A DNA stretch of 64,000 bases from Nitrospira sp. CR1.2 (GCA_014055495.1 WIAG01000011.1:25127-89126); one strand, 5' to 3'. Counted from the first letter of the stretch, positions 37,806 to 46,871 are shown. A program made the numbers and translations. Notes: generated by a model from the letters alone, not told the origin.

Positions 37806-38549
37806 ATGAAGTTCGTTTGCCTGAACTGCGAGACCTACATGACGTTTCAGAAGGTCGAAAAACCCGGTGAGGGCTCACTCGGTGTGTTCTTCGGCTGCCC
37901 ATCGTGCGACGCAAAGTTTTCCATGGTGACGAACCCCGGTGAGACGCAAATGGTTGCGTCCCTCGGCGTGAAGCTCGGAGGCCGAACCGAGACGGCGGAG
38001 CCGTTCGAAATGACTCGTGGAACCTTGAAGGATGAGGCTCAGGCCGGTGCAGGGCAGATGGCGGCGTATCTTAACGAGAAGATCCAGGGTGGTCAACCGG
38101 CAGCGGCCAAACCTGCTGCCCAGGCGGCCAGTGGAGAGAAGACCAGTGGAGGATGTCCATTCTCAGCGATGGTCGCTGAGATGGGGCTGACCTCCGGGGG
38201 CAAGCCTCAGAACGGCACCGGCGAATTTACTTGGACTCCGGATGCCAAAGAAAAACTGGAGCGCCTCCCGTCGTTCGTGAAGCCGATGGTGCAGAGCAGC
38301 GTTGAAGCTTATGCGCGTAAACATGGGTATAAGTCGATTACGTTGCAGGTCATGGACGACTCGAAGAACGATTCGCCCAATGGGATTGCCTGGACGAAGG
38401 ACGCAGAGCAGCGTATGGATAACATCCCTGACTTCATCCGCCCGATGGCCAGGCGAGAAATCGAACGGATCGCCAAGGAGCGGGGCTTGGCCGAGATCAC
38501 GGCGCAAGTGATGGACGAGGCCAAAGAAAAGTTTATGAAGTTTATGTAG
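37806..38549 (+). CDS. Zinc-ribbon protein with two PCP_red repeats
   Basis: A 247-residue protein. The N-terminus has two knuckles (C5-x2-C8 and C31-x2-C34) of a zinc ribbon or Fe-S site, then a flexible Ala/Gln linker with a GCPFS motif (C117). Two tandem repeats follow (about 142-187 and 195-243), each W-x-x-D-A..., then P-x-F-[VI]-[KR]-P-M...E..A...G, the PCP_red domain found at the C-terminus of light-independent protochlorophyllide reductase subunit BchB/ChlB. No photosynthesis genes are present. It sits directly after mrp. The function is unknown. Confidence 0.85.
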   Translation: MKFVCLNCETYMTFQKVEKPGEGSLGVFFGCPSCDAKFSMVTNPGETQMVASLGVKLGGRTETAEPFEMTRGTLKDEAQAGAGQMAAYLNEKIQGGQPAAAKPAAQAASGEKTSGGCPFSAMVAEMGLTSGGKPQNGTGEFTWTPDAKEKLERLPSFVKPMVQSSVEAYARKHGYKSITLQVMDDSKNDSPNGIAWTKDAEQRMDNIPDFIRPMARREIERIAKERGLAEITAQVMDEAKEKFMKFM

Positions 38550-38558
38550 TGGGCGTGC

Positions 38559-39407
38559 ATGCCTGAGACGAGTCTCTGGCCCATCCGGCCTGCCGGATGG
38601 GCCGTTCGATTCCTGCCAAAGTCGCTGTTCTCACCCATACCGTGCTTGAGTGCTCTGCTGTCAGGGGTCCCGCTGCTGTGGCTTCTTTGTCTGCTGCTGT
38701 CCGTCGTGGCCGCCTCTCAATCCATGGCCCAGCCCGCCGATCACAGTCAACCCCATGCGCTCGACGGGCAGGCGCACCACCATAACCATGCTTCCGCCGG
38801 GGAGAACGAATGGGAAGGATCTCGTCAAGGCATTGCCTACTCCGAGTTCAATCACCATCTCGCCGGAGTCTTTCTGCTGTTGATTGGCCTTGGCGAAGTG
38901 CGACAGGCGTTGGGATGGAGGTTCTTGGCATGGACACGCGCGTTACTGCCCGGTGCGTTGATCATCGCCGGGGTCCTTCTCCTTATCTGGAGCGATCATG
39001 ACGCATGGCCCGTCGGGTCAATGACGGTTGCGCAGACATTTGGCGGACACGACCCGGAAGTGCTCCAACACAAAGTGTACGGTATCCTGGCGCTGGTCGT
39101 CGGCACAGTGGAATGGTCGCGGCGCGTCGGCTGGTCCAAACATGCGTTGTGGGCGGCACCCCTACCGTTGTTTGCCATTGTGGGAGGACTGATGCTGTTT
39201 GGGCACTCGCACGGGGATCACCCAACCGCTCAGAAAATCGTGCTGCACCATGTCATGATGGGGACCATGGCGATCACGGCCGGATCATCAAAGTTGATCT
39301 CCGGCTGGCGATCTCGACACCTCCTCGCGGAGCGATCGTATTGGGACCTTCTCTGGGCAAGCCTCGTCGTCGCGATCGGGCTGCAGCTGCTGATCTACTC
39401 TGAATGA
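38559..39407 (+). CDS. His-rich polytopic membrane protein
   Basis: A 282-residue protein with an N-terminal hydrophobic leader, a His-rich exported loop (GQAHHHNHAS) and about five membrane spans. Isolated His residues lie in or near spans (FNHHLAGVF, LQHKVYGIL, FGHSHGDHPT, VLHHVMMG), as in heme-b or copper-handling proteins. I do not recognise the family. It begins 9 bp after the PCP_red gene, so the three genes mrp, PCP_red and this one look like one operon. Confidence 0.75.
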   Translation: MPETSLWPIRPAGWAVRFLPKSLFSPIPCLSALLSGVPLLWLLCLLLSVVAASQSMAQPADHSQPHALDGQAHHHNHASAGENEWEGSRQGIAYSEFNHHLAGVFLLLIGLGEVRQALGWRFLAWTRALLPGALIIAGVLLLIWSDHDAWPVGSMTVAQTFGGHDPEVLQHKVYGILALVVGTVEWSRRVGWSKHALWAAPLPLFAIVGGLMLFGHSHGDHPTAQKIVLHHVMMGTMAITAGSSKLISGWRSRHLLAERSYWDLLWASLVVAIGLQLLIYSE

Positions 39408-39443
39408 AGATGCCGGCGGACAGATCCATGAAGGAGCGCTTCG

Positions 39444-39472
39444 TTGACACCCCTGTCAGGACTATGTTAGCT
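39444..39472 (+). promoter_or_regulatory. Putative promoter of yebC
   Basis: TTGACA (39444-39449), 17-bp spacer, TTAGCT (39467-39472), 79 bp before the yebC ATG. The -10 shape TTAGCT is shared with the two tRNA promoters of the window. Confidence 0.5.
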
Positions 39473-39551
39473 GTACGTTTTTAATTCCGTTGTGCGTGGG
39501 ACACAGGGATTTGCGGATAAGTCCGATTCGCCTGGGTCAAGAGGAGTCGCC

Positions 39552-40307
39552 ATGGGTGGCCATAGCCATTGGGCAACAATCAAGCGCCATAAGTCGGCAG
39601 TGGATGCCAAGCGGGGGAAAATTTTTACCCGTATCATCCGTGAATTGACCATTGCAGCGCGGTCGGGTGGTGACCCTGATGGCAACCCGCGGTTGCGGTT
39701 GGCCATCGCCAAGGCCAAAGAAGCCAACATGCCCGGCGATACCATGAAGAAAGCCATTCAACGCGGCACCGGGGAACTTCCGGGCGTGACGTATGAAGAA
39801 TTTACTCTGGAAGGATATGGTCCCGGGGGAACGGCTGTGCTGATGGAAATTACCTCGGATAATCGAAATCGCACGGTGGCGGAGATCCGCAGTCTGTTGA
39901 CGAAGAATGGCGGCAATATGGCGGAGGCGGGCGCCGTCTCGTGGCAGTTCCACAAAAAAGGCATCCTGGTCGTTGAAAAAGGCAAAGTCGAAGAAGATGC
40001 GCTTCTCACCATTGCGTTGGAGGCGGGGGCCGAAGATGTGAAGGTGGGCGACAAGGCCTTTGAAGTGTTGACCAGCCCGCAAGACTTCGAAGCCGTGAAG
40101 AAGGCGCTTGCCGACGGGAAGATTGAGTATACGCTTGCTGAATTGAACTTCATTCCTCAGAATACGATTGCTTTGGAGGAGAAAGCAGCGGAGCAGATGT
40201 TGAAGTTGATGGAAATTTTGGACGAACACGATGACGTCCAGAAGGTGCATGCCAACTTCGACATTTCCGATGAAGTGATGGAAAAGGTGGCCGCTGCCAC
40301 CGCGTAA
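39552..40307 (+). CDS. yebC: YebC/PmpR/TACO1-family protein
   Basis: YebC proteins act on transcription or on translation of proline-rich motifs. The start MGGHSHWATIKRHKSAVDAKRGKIFTR at ATG 39552 is near-invariant in the family; the open frame upstream is not used. It has 251 residues, with NMPGDTMKKAIQRGTG and DNRNRTVAEIRSLLTKNGGN. In many bacteria yebC precedes ruvC-ruvA-ruvB; here ruvA follows with no ruvC. Confidence 0.97.
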   Translation: MGGHSHWATIKRHKSAVDAKRGKIFTRIIRELTIAARSGGDPDGNPRLRLAIAKAKEANMPGDTMKKAIQRGTGELPGVTYEEFTLEGYGPGGTAVLMEITSDNRNRTVAEIRSLLTKNGGNMAEAGAVSWQFHKKGILVVEKGKVEEDALLTIALEAGAEDVKVGDKAFEVLTSPQDFEAVKKALADGKIEYTLAELNFIPQNTIALEEKAAEQMLKLMEILDEHDDVQKVHANFDISDEVMEKVAAATA

Positions 40308-40388
40308 TTCTCGGGTTCCGACGCCCAGCATGGATGCGACTGTAGTCCGTTCACCAGGTACGCCGCACCGCACCATACAGCGACCCAC

Positions 40389-40997
40389 ATGATCGCCTTA
40401 TTGACGGGCCACTTGGCCTTCAAGGCGCCTTCGCACGTGACGCTCGATGTTCACGGCGTCGGCTACGAAGTCCTGATTCCCCTCAGTACCTACTATTCCC
40501 TGCCCAATCAGCATGAGTCTGTCACGTTGAGCATCCACACCCACGTCCGTGAGGATGCCATTCAGCTCTTTGGTTTTCTGACAGCGGCGGAAAAGGAAGC
40601 GTTTCTTCTCCTGACCAGTATCTCCGGCATTGGACCCAAACTCGGGTTGAGCGTCTTGTCGACGCTGTCCGTTCAGGACTTGTTCTCGGCCATTCAATCC
40701 GGGGACACCGACAAGCTGGGAACTGTGTCGGGGATCGGCAAGAAATCGGCCGCGCGAATTGCCTTGGAACTCAAAGATAAGGTGGCGCAGCTCCATCCGG
40801 CGGGCACATCGGGCGGCAGTGGAAACGGTCAGCCGATGAGTCCTCTGTATGAGGATGCCCTGTCGGCTCTCGTCAATCTCGGGTATCGGCAGCCGGATGT
40901 GAGAGAGGCGCTGAAGCGGGTTGAAAAGTCCGGCGCACTGGCGCAGCGCCTGGAGCAGGTGATTCGAGAGGCACTGAAGGACCTTGCCAAGGGGTGA
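40389..40997 (+). CDS. ruvA: Holliday junction DNA helicase subunit RuvA
   Basis: Tetrameric Holliday-junction binder that recruits RuvB. It has 202 residues: N-terminal OB fold (MIALLTGHLAFKAPSHVTLDVHGVGYEV), helix-hairpin-helix motifs (SGIGPKLGLSVLSTL; VSGIGKKSAARIALEL) and a C-terminal RuvB-binding helix bundle after a Gly/Ser linker. A small cysteine-rich gene begins 3 bp later, then ruvB. Confidence 0.97.
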   Translation: MIALLTGHLAFKAPSHVTLDVHGVGYEVLIPLSTYYSLPNQHESVTLSIHTHVREDAIQLFGFLTAAEKEAFLLLTSISGIGPKLGLSVLSTLSVQDLFSAIQSGDTDKLGTVSGIGKKSAARIALELKDKVAQLHPAGTSGGSGNGQPMSPLYEDALSALVNLGYRQPDVREALKRVEKSGALAQRLEQVIREALKDLAKG

Positions 40998-41000
40998 TGC

Positions 41001-41495
41001 ATGATAAGAGGGAATGTGCAATCAACATCGGGGCGATGGGGCATCAGGGTGGCGCTCGCTCTGCTGCTGTCCGCCGGCCTTTCAGGCTCAGCCGCTTCCG
41101 CCGACGGCCAGGATGAGGTGAAGAGCATTCGCAAGGCGTGCGGGGCCTGCCCGGAAGGGTATGCGACAACCGGGCGCACCACAGCCCCCGAAGTGTGCAA
41201 GGACGGTGATCCGGTCTTGGTGCAGTGCGTGCCCTTGGGCGCAAACATGCTTGCGGTGTGCGGGCCTTGTCCGGACGGGTACACTGAAGTCGGCCGATCG
41301 AATGTGCCGTCCAGGTGCGGACCCATCGACGGCGGGCTCGTCTCGCAGTGTCAGTCTCAGCAGTTGGGGACGAGTCTTCCCGACCCGACTCAAGGCGGCG
41401 TCCGCTGCCCGCCGGATTGCGGAAGCACTGCTGCGCCAGGCCAGGGTGCCTCTCCGCCGCCACCCAAATTCAGACCGTCGCCGGAGCCTCGGTAG
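41001..41495 (+). CDS. Cys-rich exported protein with two tandem repeats
   Basis: A 164-residue protein with a signal peptide (VALALLLSAGLSGSAASA). Two repeats of about 55 residues follow, each starting CGxCP[ED]GY, continuing with a GR...C segment, and closing with a VxQC/VSQC; a third partial CPPDCG occurs before a Pro-rich tail. The regular cysteines suggest disulfide-stabilised knots in the periplasm. I know no family. It lies between ruvA (3 bp) and ruvB (30 bp), an odd site for an exported protein. Confidence 0.78.
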   Translation: MIRGNVQSTSGRWGIRVALALLLSAGLSGSAASADGQDEVKSIRKACGACPEGYATTGRTTAPEVCKDGDPVLVQCVPLGANMLAVCGPCPDGYTEVGRSNVPSRCGPIDGGLVSQCQSQQLGTSLPDPTQGGVRCPPDCGSTAAPGQGASPPPPKFRPSPEPR

Positions 41496-41525
41496 CCGAA
41501 CCACCCGCTGGAGCCATACGGTCCA

Positions 41526-42563
41526 ATGAGCGAACGCACCGTGAGCAGCCAACTAACCGACGATGAACGCGGCCTCGAAGCGGCCCTGCGTCCACAGAGC
41601 CTGCACGAGTATGTCGGCCAGCCACGGATGAAAGAGTCCCTGGAGATTTGTATCGAAGCCGCCAAGCGACGGGGCGAGGCGTTGGACCATGCCATTTTTT
41701 ACGGCCCGCCCGGATTGGGCAAGACGACGATCGCGCACATCATCGCCCGCGAAATGGGGTCGGCTATCCGCTCCACCTCCGGCCTGGTGCTGAGTCATGC
41801 CGGCGACCTGGCGGCGATCTTGACCAATTTGCAGGAGCGGGACGTCCTGTTTATCGATGAAATTCACCGACTGCCGGCTTCGGTGGAGGAGGCCCTCTAT
41901 CCGGCGATGGAAGACTATCAGCTGGATTTGGTCATTGGGCAAGGGGCCTCAACCAGGACCGTGAAGTTGGAATTGCCACGGTTTACGTTGGTCGGCGCCA
42001 CGACGAGGGCCGGCGCCTTGACCTCACCGCTCAGGGACCGCTTCGGATTGGTCCACCGTCTGGAATTTTATTCTCCCCAGGAGTTGACCGCCATCGTGAC
42101 ACGCTCAGCCGGATTGCTCCACATCCCCATCGACGAGGCTGGTGCGGGGGAAATTGCCCGCCGCGCTCGCGGCACGCCACGAATCGTGAACCGGCTGATC
42201 AAACGCATTCGAGACTATGCGGAGATCAAGGCCGAGGGACGGATCACCAGGTCAGTGGCGCAGGAGGCGTTGGTGTGGTTGGGGGTCGATGCGGCCGGGC
42301 TGGATGAGATGGATCGGCGTATCGTGCTCACAGTCATCGAGAAGTTCAATGGCGGCCCGGTCGGGGTCGACTCCCTGGCGGCGGCCGTGCAGGAGGACAA
42401 GGGGACCCTCGAGGATGTCTATGAGCCCTATTTGATCCAGGCCGGTTTCTTGGAACGGACTGGACGAGGTCGCCAGGCGACGAGGTTGGCGTTCGATCAT
42501 TTCAAGAAACAGAACGATCTACTCTCGTTCTCCGGCGGAACGGACTCCATCACAACTCCTTGA
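41526..42563 (+). CDS. ruvB: Holliday junction branch migration ATPase RuvB
   Basis: AAA+ motor for branch migration. It has 345 residues with Walker [10 protein letters not shown], Walker [11 protein letters not shown], the sensor region [20 protein letters not shown] and a C-terminal winged helix ([26 protein letters not shown] family pattern). It is the last gene of the yebC-ruvA-ruvB set. Confidence 0.98.
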   Translation: MSERTVSSQLTDDERGLEAALRPQSLHEYVGQPRMKESLEICIEAAKRRGEALDHAIFYGPPGLGKTTIAHIIAREMGSAIRSTSGLVLSHAGDLAAILTNLQERDVLFIDEIHRLPASVEEALYPAMEDYQLDLVIGQGASTRTVKLELPRFTLVGATTRAGALTSPLRDRFGLVHRLEFYSPQELTAIVTRSAGLLHIPIDEAGAGEIARRARGTPRIVNRLIKRIRDYAEIKAEGRITRSVAQEALVWLGVDAAGLDEMDRRIVLTVIEKFNGGPVGVDSLAAAVQEDKGTLEDVYEPYLIQAGFLERTGRGRQATRLAFDHFKKQNDLLSFSGGTDSITTP

Positions 42564-42701
42564 ATCCTCACACCTATCCTTGCAATGCTCTTACGGGCTC
42601 CTGTAGGATACCCACTTGCCTAGACGCGTGTCTCGGCGTGGACTCGTATCGCGGCTGTGCCTTCTCGAAAGCCTGCACCGCGAGGAGGGAATCCCCCCGT
42701 C

Positions 42702-43778
42702 ATGTCTGATGATCTGCAAAGCCATCGCCAGGAAATCGACCGGATCGACGACCAAATTTTGCGCCTGCTGAACGAGCGCTCAAAATCGGTGATCGAAATC
42801 GGGCGATTGAAGAAGCTGAAAGATGCGGAGGCGCATCTGCATACGCCGGCTCGAGAAGCGGCGATTTTTGAACGGCTGAGCAAGCAGAATACCGGGCCCT
42901 TTCCTACCGACGCCATTCGCGCCGTGTATCGGGAAATCATGTCGGCCTCGTTGTCTCTGGAAGGGCCGCAGAAGGTCGCCTATCTCGGTCCGCGGGCCAC
43001 GTTTACGCATATGGCCTGTATGCAAAAGTTCGGTTCGTCCGCTCACTATATCCCCGTGAACAGTATCAAAGAGGTCTTCAGTGAGGTCGAGCGCGGTCGC
43101 GCTCATTTCGGCGTGGTACCGATTGAGAACACGACGGAAGGCGTGGTGAATCACACGCTGGATATGTTTGTCGATTCCAATCTGCTGATTTACGGAGAGG
43201 TGCTTCAGGAAGTCGCGCACCACCTGATGTCCAAAAGCGGGGTGGCGGGTGACATCAAGCGCATCTATTCCCACCCCCATGCCATTGCGCAATGCCGGAA
43301 TTGGCTGGAAACGAATTTGCCCCACGTGCCGGTGTCGGAGGTGGCGAGTACCGCACGCGCGGCAGAGATGTCCGTCGACGATCCGTCGGCTGCCGCCATC
43401 GCATCGGAGTTGGCATCGCAGTTGTACGGGCTCAAAGTCGTGACGGCGAGAATAGAAGACAACATCAACAACTTTACCCGCTTCCTGGTCCTGTCGCAGA
43501 AGGCTCCGGAGCGAACCGGCCATGACAAGACCTCATTGATGCTGTCGGTCAAGGATAAGGTCGGCGCTCTGTACGATCTCTTGCGGCCCTTCGCGTCCCA
43601 TGGCCTGAACATGACCAAGATCGAATCGCGTCCATCCCGCCGAAAGGCGTGGGAGTACATTTTCTTTGTCGACATCGAAGGACACATCGACGAAGAACGA
43701 GTCAAGAAGGCGGCGGAAGAGGTCAAGAGCCGCTGTTTGTTTATGAAGATTCTCGGGTCGTATCCCGCCTATACCTAG
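42702..43778 (+). CDS. pheA: Bifunctional chorismate mutase/prephenate dehydratase (P-protein)
   Basis: Makes phenylpyruvate from chorismate. It has 358 residues from ATG 42702. The N-terminal chorismate mutase helices (RQEIDRIDDQILRLLNERSKS) precede prephenate dehydratase (YLGPRATFTHMA; IENTTEGVVN; TRFLVL) and an ACT domain with the Phe-binding ESRPSRR, indicating feedback inhibition by phenylalanine. It opens a run of aromatic biosynthesis genes pheA-hisC-aroF-tyrA-aroA. Confidence 0.96.
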   Translation: MSDDLQSHRQEIDRIDDQILRLLNERSKSVIEIGRLKKLKDAEAHLHTPAREAAIFERLSKQNTGPFPTDAIRAVYREIMSASLSLEGPQKVAYLGPRATFTHMACMQKFGSSAHYIPVNSIKEVFSEVERGRAHFGVVPIENTTEGVVNHTLDMFVDSNLLIYGEVLQEVAHHLMSKSGVAGDIKRIYSHPHAIAQCRNWLETNLPHVPVSEVASTARAAEMSVDDPSAAAIASELASQLYGLKVVTARIEDNINNFTRFLVLSQKAPERTGHDKTSLMLSVKDKVGALYDLLRPFASHGLNMTKIESRPSRRKAWEYIFFVDIEGHIDEERVKKAAEEVKSRCLFMKILGSYPAYT

Positions 43779-43794
43779 AGGTCCGAGTCACGCC

Positions 43795-44880
43795 ATGCCA
43801 TTGAAGGTCCATCCCGATATCGCGTCCCTGGTGCCGTACGTTCCCGGAAAACCCATTGAAGAGCTGCAGCGAGAGTTGGGCCTGCCGCGAGCCGTCAAAT
43901 TGGCGTCCAATGAAAATCCGATCGGCCCGTCGCCGAAAGCACTTGCCGTCTTAGCCGAGACCGCTTCCACTCTGCACCGGTACCCGGACGGTGGGGCGTT
44001 CCGATTGCGAGGGGCGCTGGCCGAGCGATGGAAAGTCTCGCCGGATCAGGTCATTCTGGGAAACGGTTCAGATGAACTCCTCGGCCTCTTGGCGCGCACC
44101 TTCTTGTCGCCGGGGGACGAGGCGGTCATGGCCGAACATACCTTCGTGATTTATAAGATGGAGGTGAAGGCGGCGCACGGGGTGGCGGTGGAGGTTCCCC
44201 AGAAGGCCTGGCATCACGATTTGCCGGCGATGGCGGGGGCCATCACCGATAAGACCCGACTGCTTTTTGTCTGCAACCCCAACAACCCGACCGGCACCAT
44301 GGCCACCAAGGCTGAGGTGGCGGCATTGATGGCTCGTGTGCCCGAACATGTCGTGGTGGTGTTCGACGAGGCCTATTATGAGTATGTCCGGCACCCGGAA
44401 TTTCCGGACTCGATCGGGTATGTGAAGGCCGGACGGAATGCCATCGTGCTGCGGACGTTCTCAAAGATCTATGGCTTGGCCGGCCTGCGGATCGGCTATG
44501 GCATCACGACGCCGGAAATTACCAACTACCTCAATCGCCTGCGCCCGCCCTTCAACGCCAACAGTGTGGCGCAACGTGCGGCATTGGCGGCGCTGGATGA
44601 CGAGGCCCATGTCGCCGCGAGTCGATCGCTCAATCATGCGGAAATGGACAAGGTGCGGACCGGCCTGGAACGGCTTGGGTTTAAGCCGTTGCCGAGCGAA
44701 ACGAATTTCCTCTATTTCGATGTCGGAAGGGATGGGCGTGCAGTGTTCGATGCGCTGCTACGCAAGGGCATCATCGTTCGTCACATCGAGGGCCGCATGT
44801 TGCGGGTCACCATCGGCCTCCCGGAAGAAAATCAACTGTTCCTAAGCGCGCTGCAAGACGTGCTGGGCGCGTCGCGATAA
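43795..44880 (+). CDS. hisC: Histidinol-phosphate/aromatic aminotransferase
   Basis: PLP-dependent class I/II aminotransferase of 361 residues. Features are LASNENPIGPSP, CNPNNPTGT, VVFDEAYYEYV and the PLP Lys in RTFSKIYGLAGLRIGYG. Sequence type is HisC, but its place between pheA and aroF/tyrA suggests it also, or mainly, transaminates phenylpyruvate and hydroxyphenylpyruvate (inference; HisC enzymes are known to accept these). It starts 16 bp after pheA. Confidence 0.92.
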   Translation: MPLKVHPDIASLVPYVPGKPIEELQRELGLPRAVKLASNENPIGPSPKALAVLAETASTLHRYPDGGAFRLRGALAERWKVSPDQVILGNGSDELLGLLARTFLSPGDEAVMAEHTFVIYKMEVKAAHGVAVEVPQKAWHHDLPAMAGAITDKTRLLFVCNPNNPTGTMATKAEVAALMARVPEHVVVVFDEAYYEYVRHPEFPDSIGYVKAGRNAIVLRTFSKIYGLAGLRIGYGITTPEITNYLNRLRPPFNANSVAQRAALAALDDEAHVAASRSLNHAEMDKVRTGLERLGFKPLPSETNFLYFDVGRDGRAVFDALLRKGIIVRHIEGRMLRVTIGLPEENQLFLSALQDVLGASR

Positions 44881-44898
44881 GGAAAGCGAGACGAGATC

Positions 44899-45912
44899 AT
44901 GATTATTGTCTTGAAGCCTGACGCTTCGGAGCGGGAAGTCGACCATATCATCGATCGGCTTCGTGAGTTGGGGCTGAAGTCGCACATTTCTACAGGTCAG
45001 GAGCGTACCATTATCGGGGTGATCGGGGACGACCGGATATTGCACAATCAACCATTGACGGCGTTGCCCGGAGTCGAAAGCGTGTTGCCGATCCTGGCGC
45101 CATGGAAACTGGTCAGCCGGGAGTTCAAGAAAGAGAACACCATCATTGACGTCAACGGGGTCAAGATCGGCGACAAAAGGATCACGATCATGGCCGGTCC
45201 CTGCGCGGTCGAGCGGTTGGAGTTGACGGTCGGGATTGCGCATGAAGTGAAATCCTCCGGCGCCACAGTGCTGCGCGGCGGTGCCTATAAGCCGCGAACA
45301 TCTCCCTATTCCTTCCAGGGCCTGGGTCGGGAAGGGCTGGACTATCTGGTGGAGGCCAAGAAGCAGACAGGGCTTCCGGTGGTGAGTGAGATTCTGGATA
45401 CCCGGGACATTGAATTGTTTCTCGAAAAGGCCGACATCATTCAGATCGGTGCCCGGAACATGCAGAACTTCGAGCTGCTCAAGGAGGTCGGCGCGTACGA
45501 CAAGCCGGTGCTGCTGAAGCGCGGTCTCTCCGCCACGATCAAGGAGTTTCTCCTGTCCGCGGAGTACATCATGTCTCGCGGCAATCGCAACGTGATGTTG
45601 TGCGAGCGCGGCATCCGCACCTTTGAAACGCAGTATCGAAACACGCTGGACCTTGCGGCCATCCCCACGCTGAAAGATCTGTCGCATCTGCCGGTGATCG
45701 TCGATCCCAGCCATGCGACCGGCAAGTGGGATTTGGTGGCGCCGATGTCGAAAGCGGCCATTGCAGCCGGAGCCGACGGGCTATTGATCGAAGTGCATTC
45801 GAACCCCGAGTGTGCCCTGTGCGACGGGGAGGAGTCGATTCGGCCGTCGAAGTTCAAGGAGTTGATGGGCGACTTGCGGAAGATTGCGGCCGCGGTCGAT
45901 CGCACGCTGTAA
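44899..45912 (+). CDS. aroF: 3-Deoxy-7-phosphoheptulonate (DAHP) synthase, type I-beta
   Basis: First step of the shikimate pathway. It has 337 residues. An N-terminal ferredoxin-like regulatory domain (MIIVLKPDASEREVDHIIDRL, about 70 residues) marks the Thermotoga-type enzyme, followed by the TIM barrel: IMAGPCAVE, LRGGAYKPRTSPYSFQG, VLLKRGLSATI, VDPSHATGK and the metal-site DGLLIEVHSNPE. The N-terminal domain usually mediates Tyr/Phe inhibition (family knowledge). Confidence 0.96.
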   Translation: MIIVLKPDASEREVDHIIDRLRELGLKSHISTGQERTIIGVIGDDRILHNQPLTALPGVESVLPILAPWKLVSREFKKENTIIDVNGVKIGDKRITIMAGPCAVERLELTVGIAHEVKSSGATVLRGGAYKPRTSPYSFQGLGREGLDYLVEAKKQTGLPVVSEILDTRDIELFLEKADIIQIGARNMQNFELLKEVGAYDKPVLLKRGLSATIKEFLLSAEYIMSRGNRNVMLCERGIRTFETQYRNTLDLAAIPTLKDLSHLPVIVDPSHATGKWDLVAPMSKAAIAAGADGLLIEVHSNPECALCDGEESIRPSKFKELMGDLRKIAAAVDRTL

Positions 45913-45968
45913 CCCTGCTTGCACCGCTCCGATGCTCGTTGGGGCGTGAAGCGGTCGGCAGTCATTCA

Positions 45969-46865
45969 ATGAAGACACCACATTTCAAACAGGTGGCGAT
46001 TATCGGTGTCGGGCTCATCGGCGGCTCGTTGGGGATGATCCTGCGTCGGCAACAACTGGCGGACTCGGTGGTCGGAATCGGACGCCGGGTGGAAAACCTG
46101 AAAACTGCGGTGGAGGTCGGGGCGATCGACCGGTATGTGTCCGATCCGCGCGAAGGCGTCGAAGAGGCCGACTTTGTCCTGCTGGCGACTCCGGTCGATA
46201 CCTACGAGCGCCATCTGCAGGAATGGGCCGGCTGTCTCAAGCCGGGGACGATCGTGAGCGACGTGGGCAGTGTGAAAGGCGAATTAGTGACCCGCTCGGA
46301 AGCCTTACTACCGCCTTCCGTAAAGTTTGTGGGCGCGCATCCGATTGCCGGCAAGGAAAAGACCGGGGTTGCCGCAGGCTCGGAGACACTCTTTTCAGGT
46401 GCGCGGTGCATTTTGACGCCCACCTCGAAGACCGACCCCGAGGCGTTGCAGATCGTTCGCGCCGTGTGGGAGCGGGCCGGTTCGATTGTCCTGGAGATGG
46501 ATCCGTTCCTTCACGACAAGATTCTCGGCGCCGTCAGTCACCTTCCGCATGTGGCGGCCTTTGCGTTGATGACGGCCTTGGCGGATGTACGCGATCACGG
46601 CGTGCCGGAATTGGATCTCGCCGGCCATTCAGGCGGGGGATTGCGGGACACGACGAGAATTGCCGCGAGTTCACCGGAAATGTGGCGGGACATTTTCTTG
46701 TGGAACCGGGACAATGTTGTGTCGCTCATCGAGACCTACGAACGGCATTTGGGCGAGCTGAAGCGCTTGATCGCGGCCGGTGACGCAGCGGGGATCGAAA
46801 AGCGATTGGATAGGGCCAAACATGAGCGTGAACAACTGGCGCTCAAGACGCCGCGGAAAGCCTAG
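45969..46865 (+). CDS. tyrA: Prephenate/arogenate dehydrogenase
   Basis: NAD(P)-dependent oxidative decarboxylation toward tyrosine. ATG 45969 starts a 298-residue protein with the Rossmann motif IIGVGLIGGSLG, then ATPVDTYE, VSDVGSVKGEL, GAHPIAGKEKTG and the C-terminal helical domain (SHLPHVAAFAL). There is no ACT or chorismate mutase domain. An open frame reaches upstream into aroF's end without protein character. It ends 6 bp before aroA. Confidence 0.95.
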   Translation: MKTPHFKQVAIIGVGLIGGSLGMILRRQQLADSVVGIGRRVENLKTAVEVGAIDRYVSDPREGVEEADFVLLATPVDTYERHLQEWAGCLKPGTIVSDVGSVKGELVTRSEALLPPSVKFVGAHPIAGKEKTGVAAGSETLFSGARCILTPTSKTDPEALQIVRAVWERAGSIVLEMDPFLHDKILGAVSHLPHVAAFALMTALADVRDHGVPELDLAGHSGGGLRDTTRIAASSPEMWRDIFLWNRDNVVSLIETYERHLGELKRLIAAGDAAGIEKRLDRAKHEREQLALKTPRKA

Positions 46866-46871
46866 GTCGCG

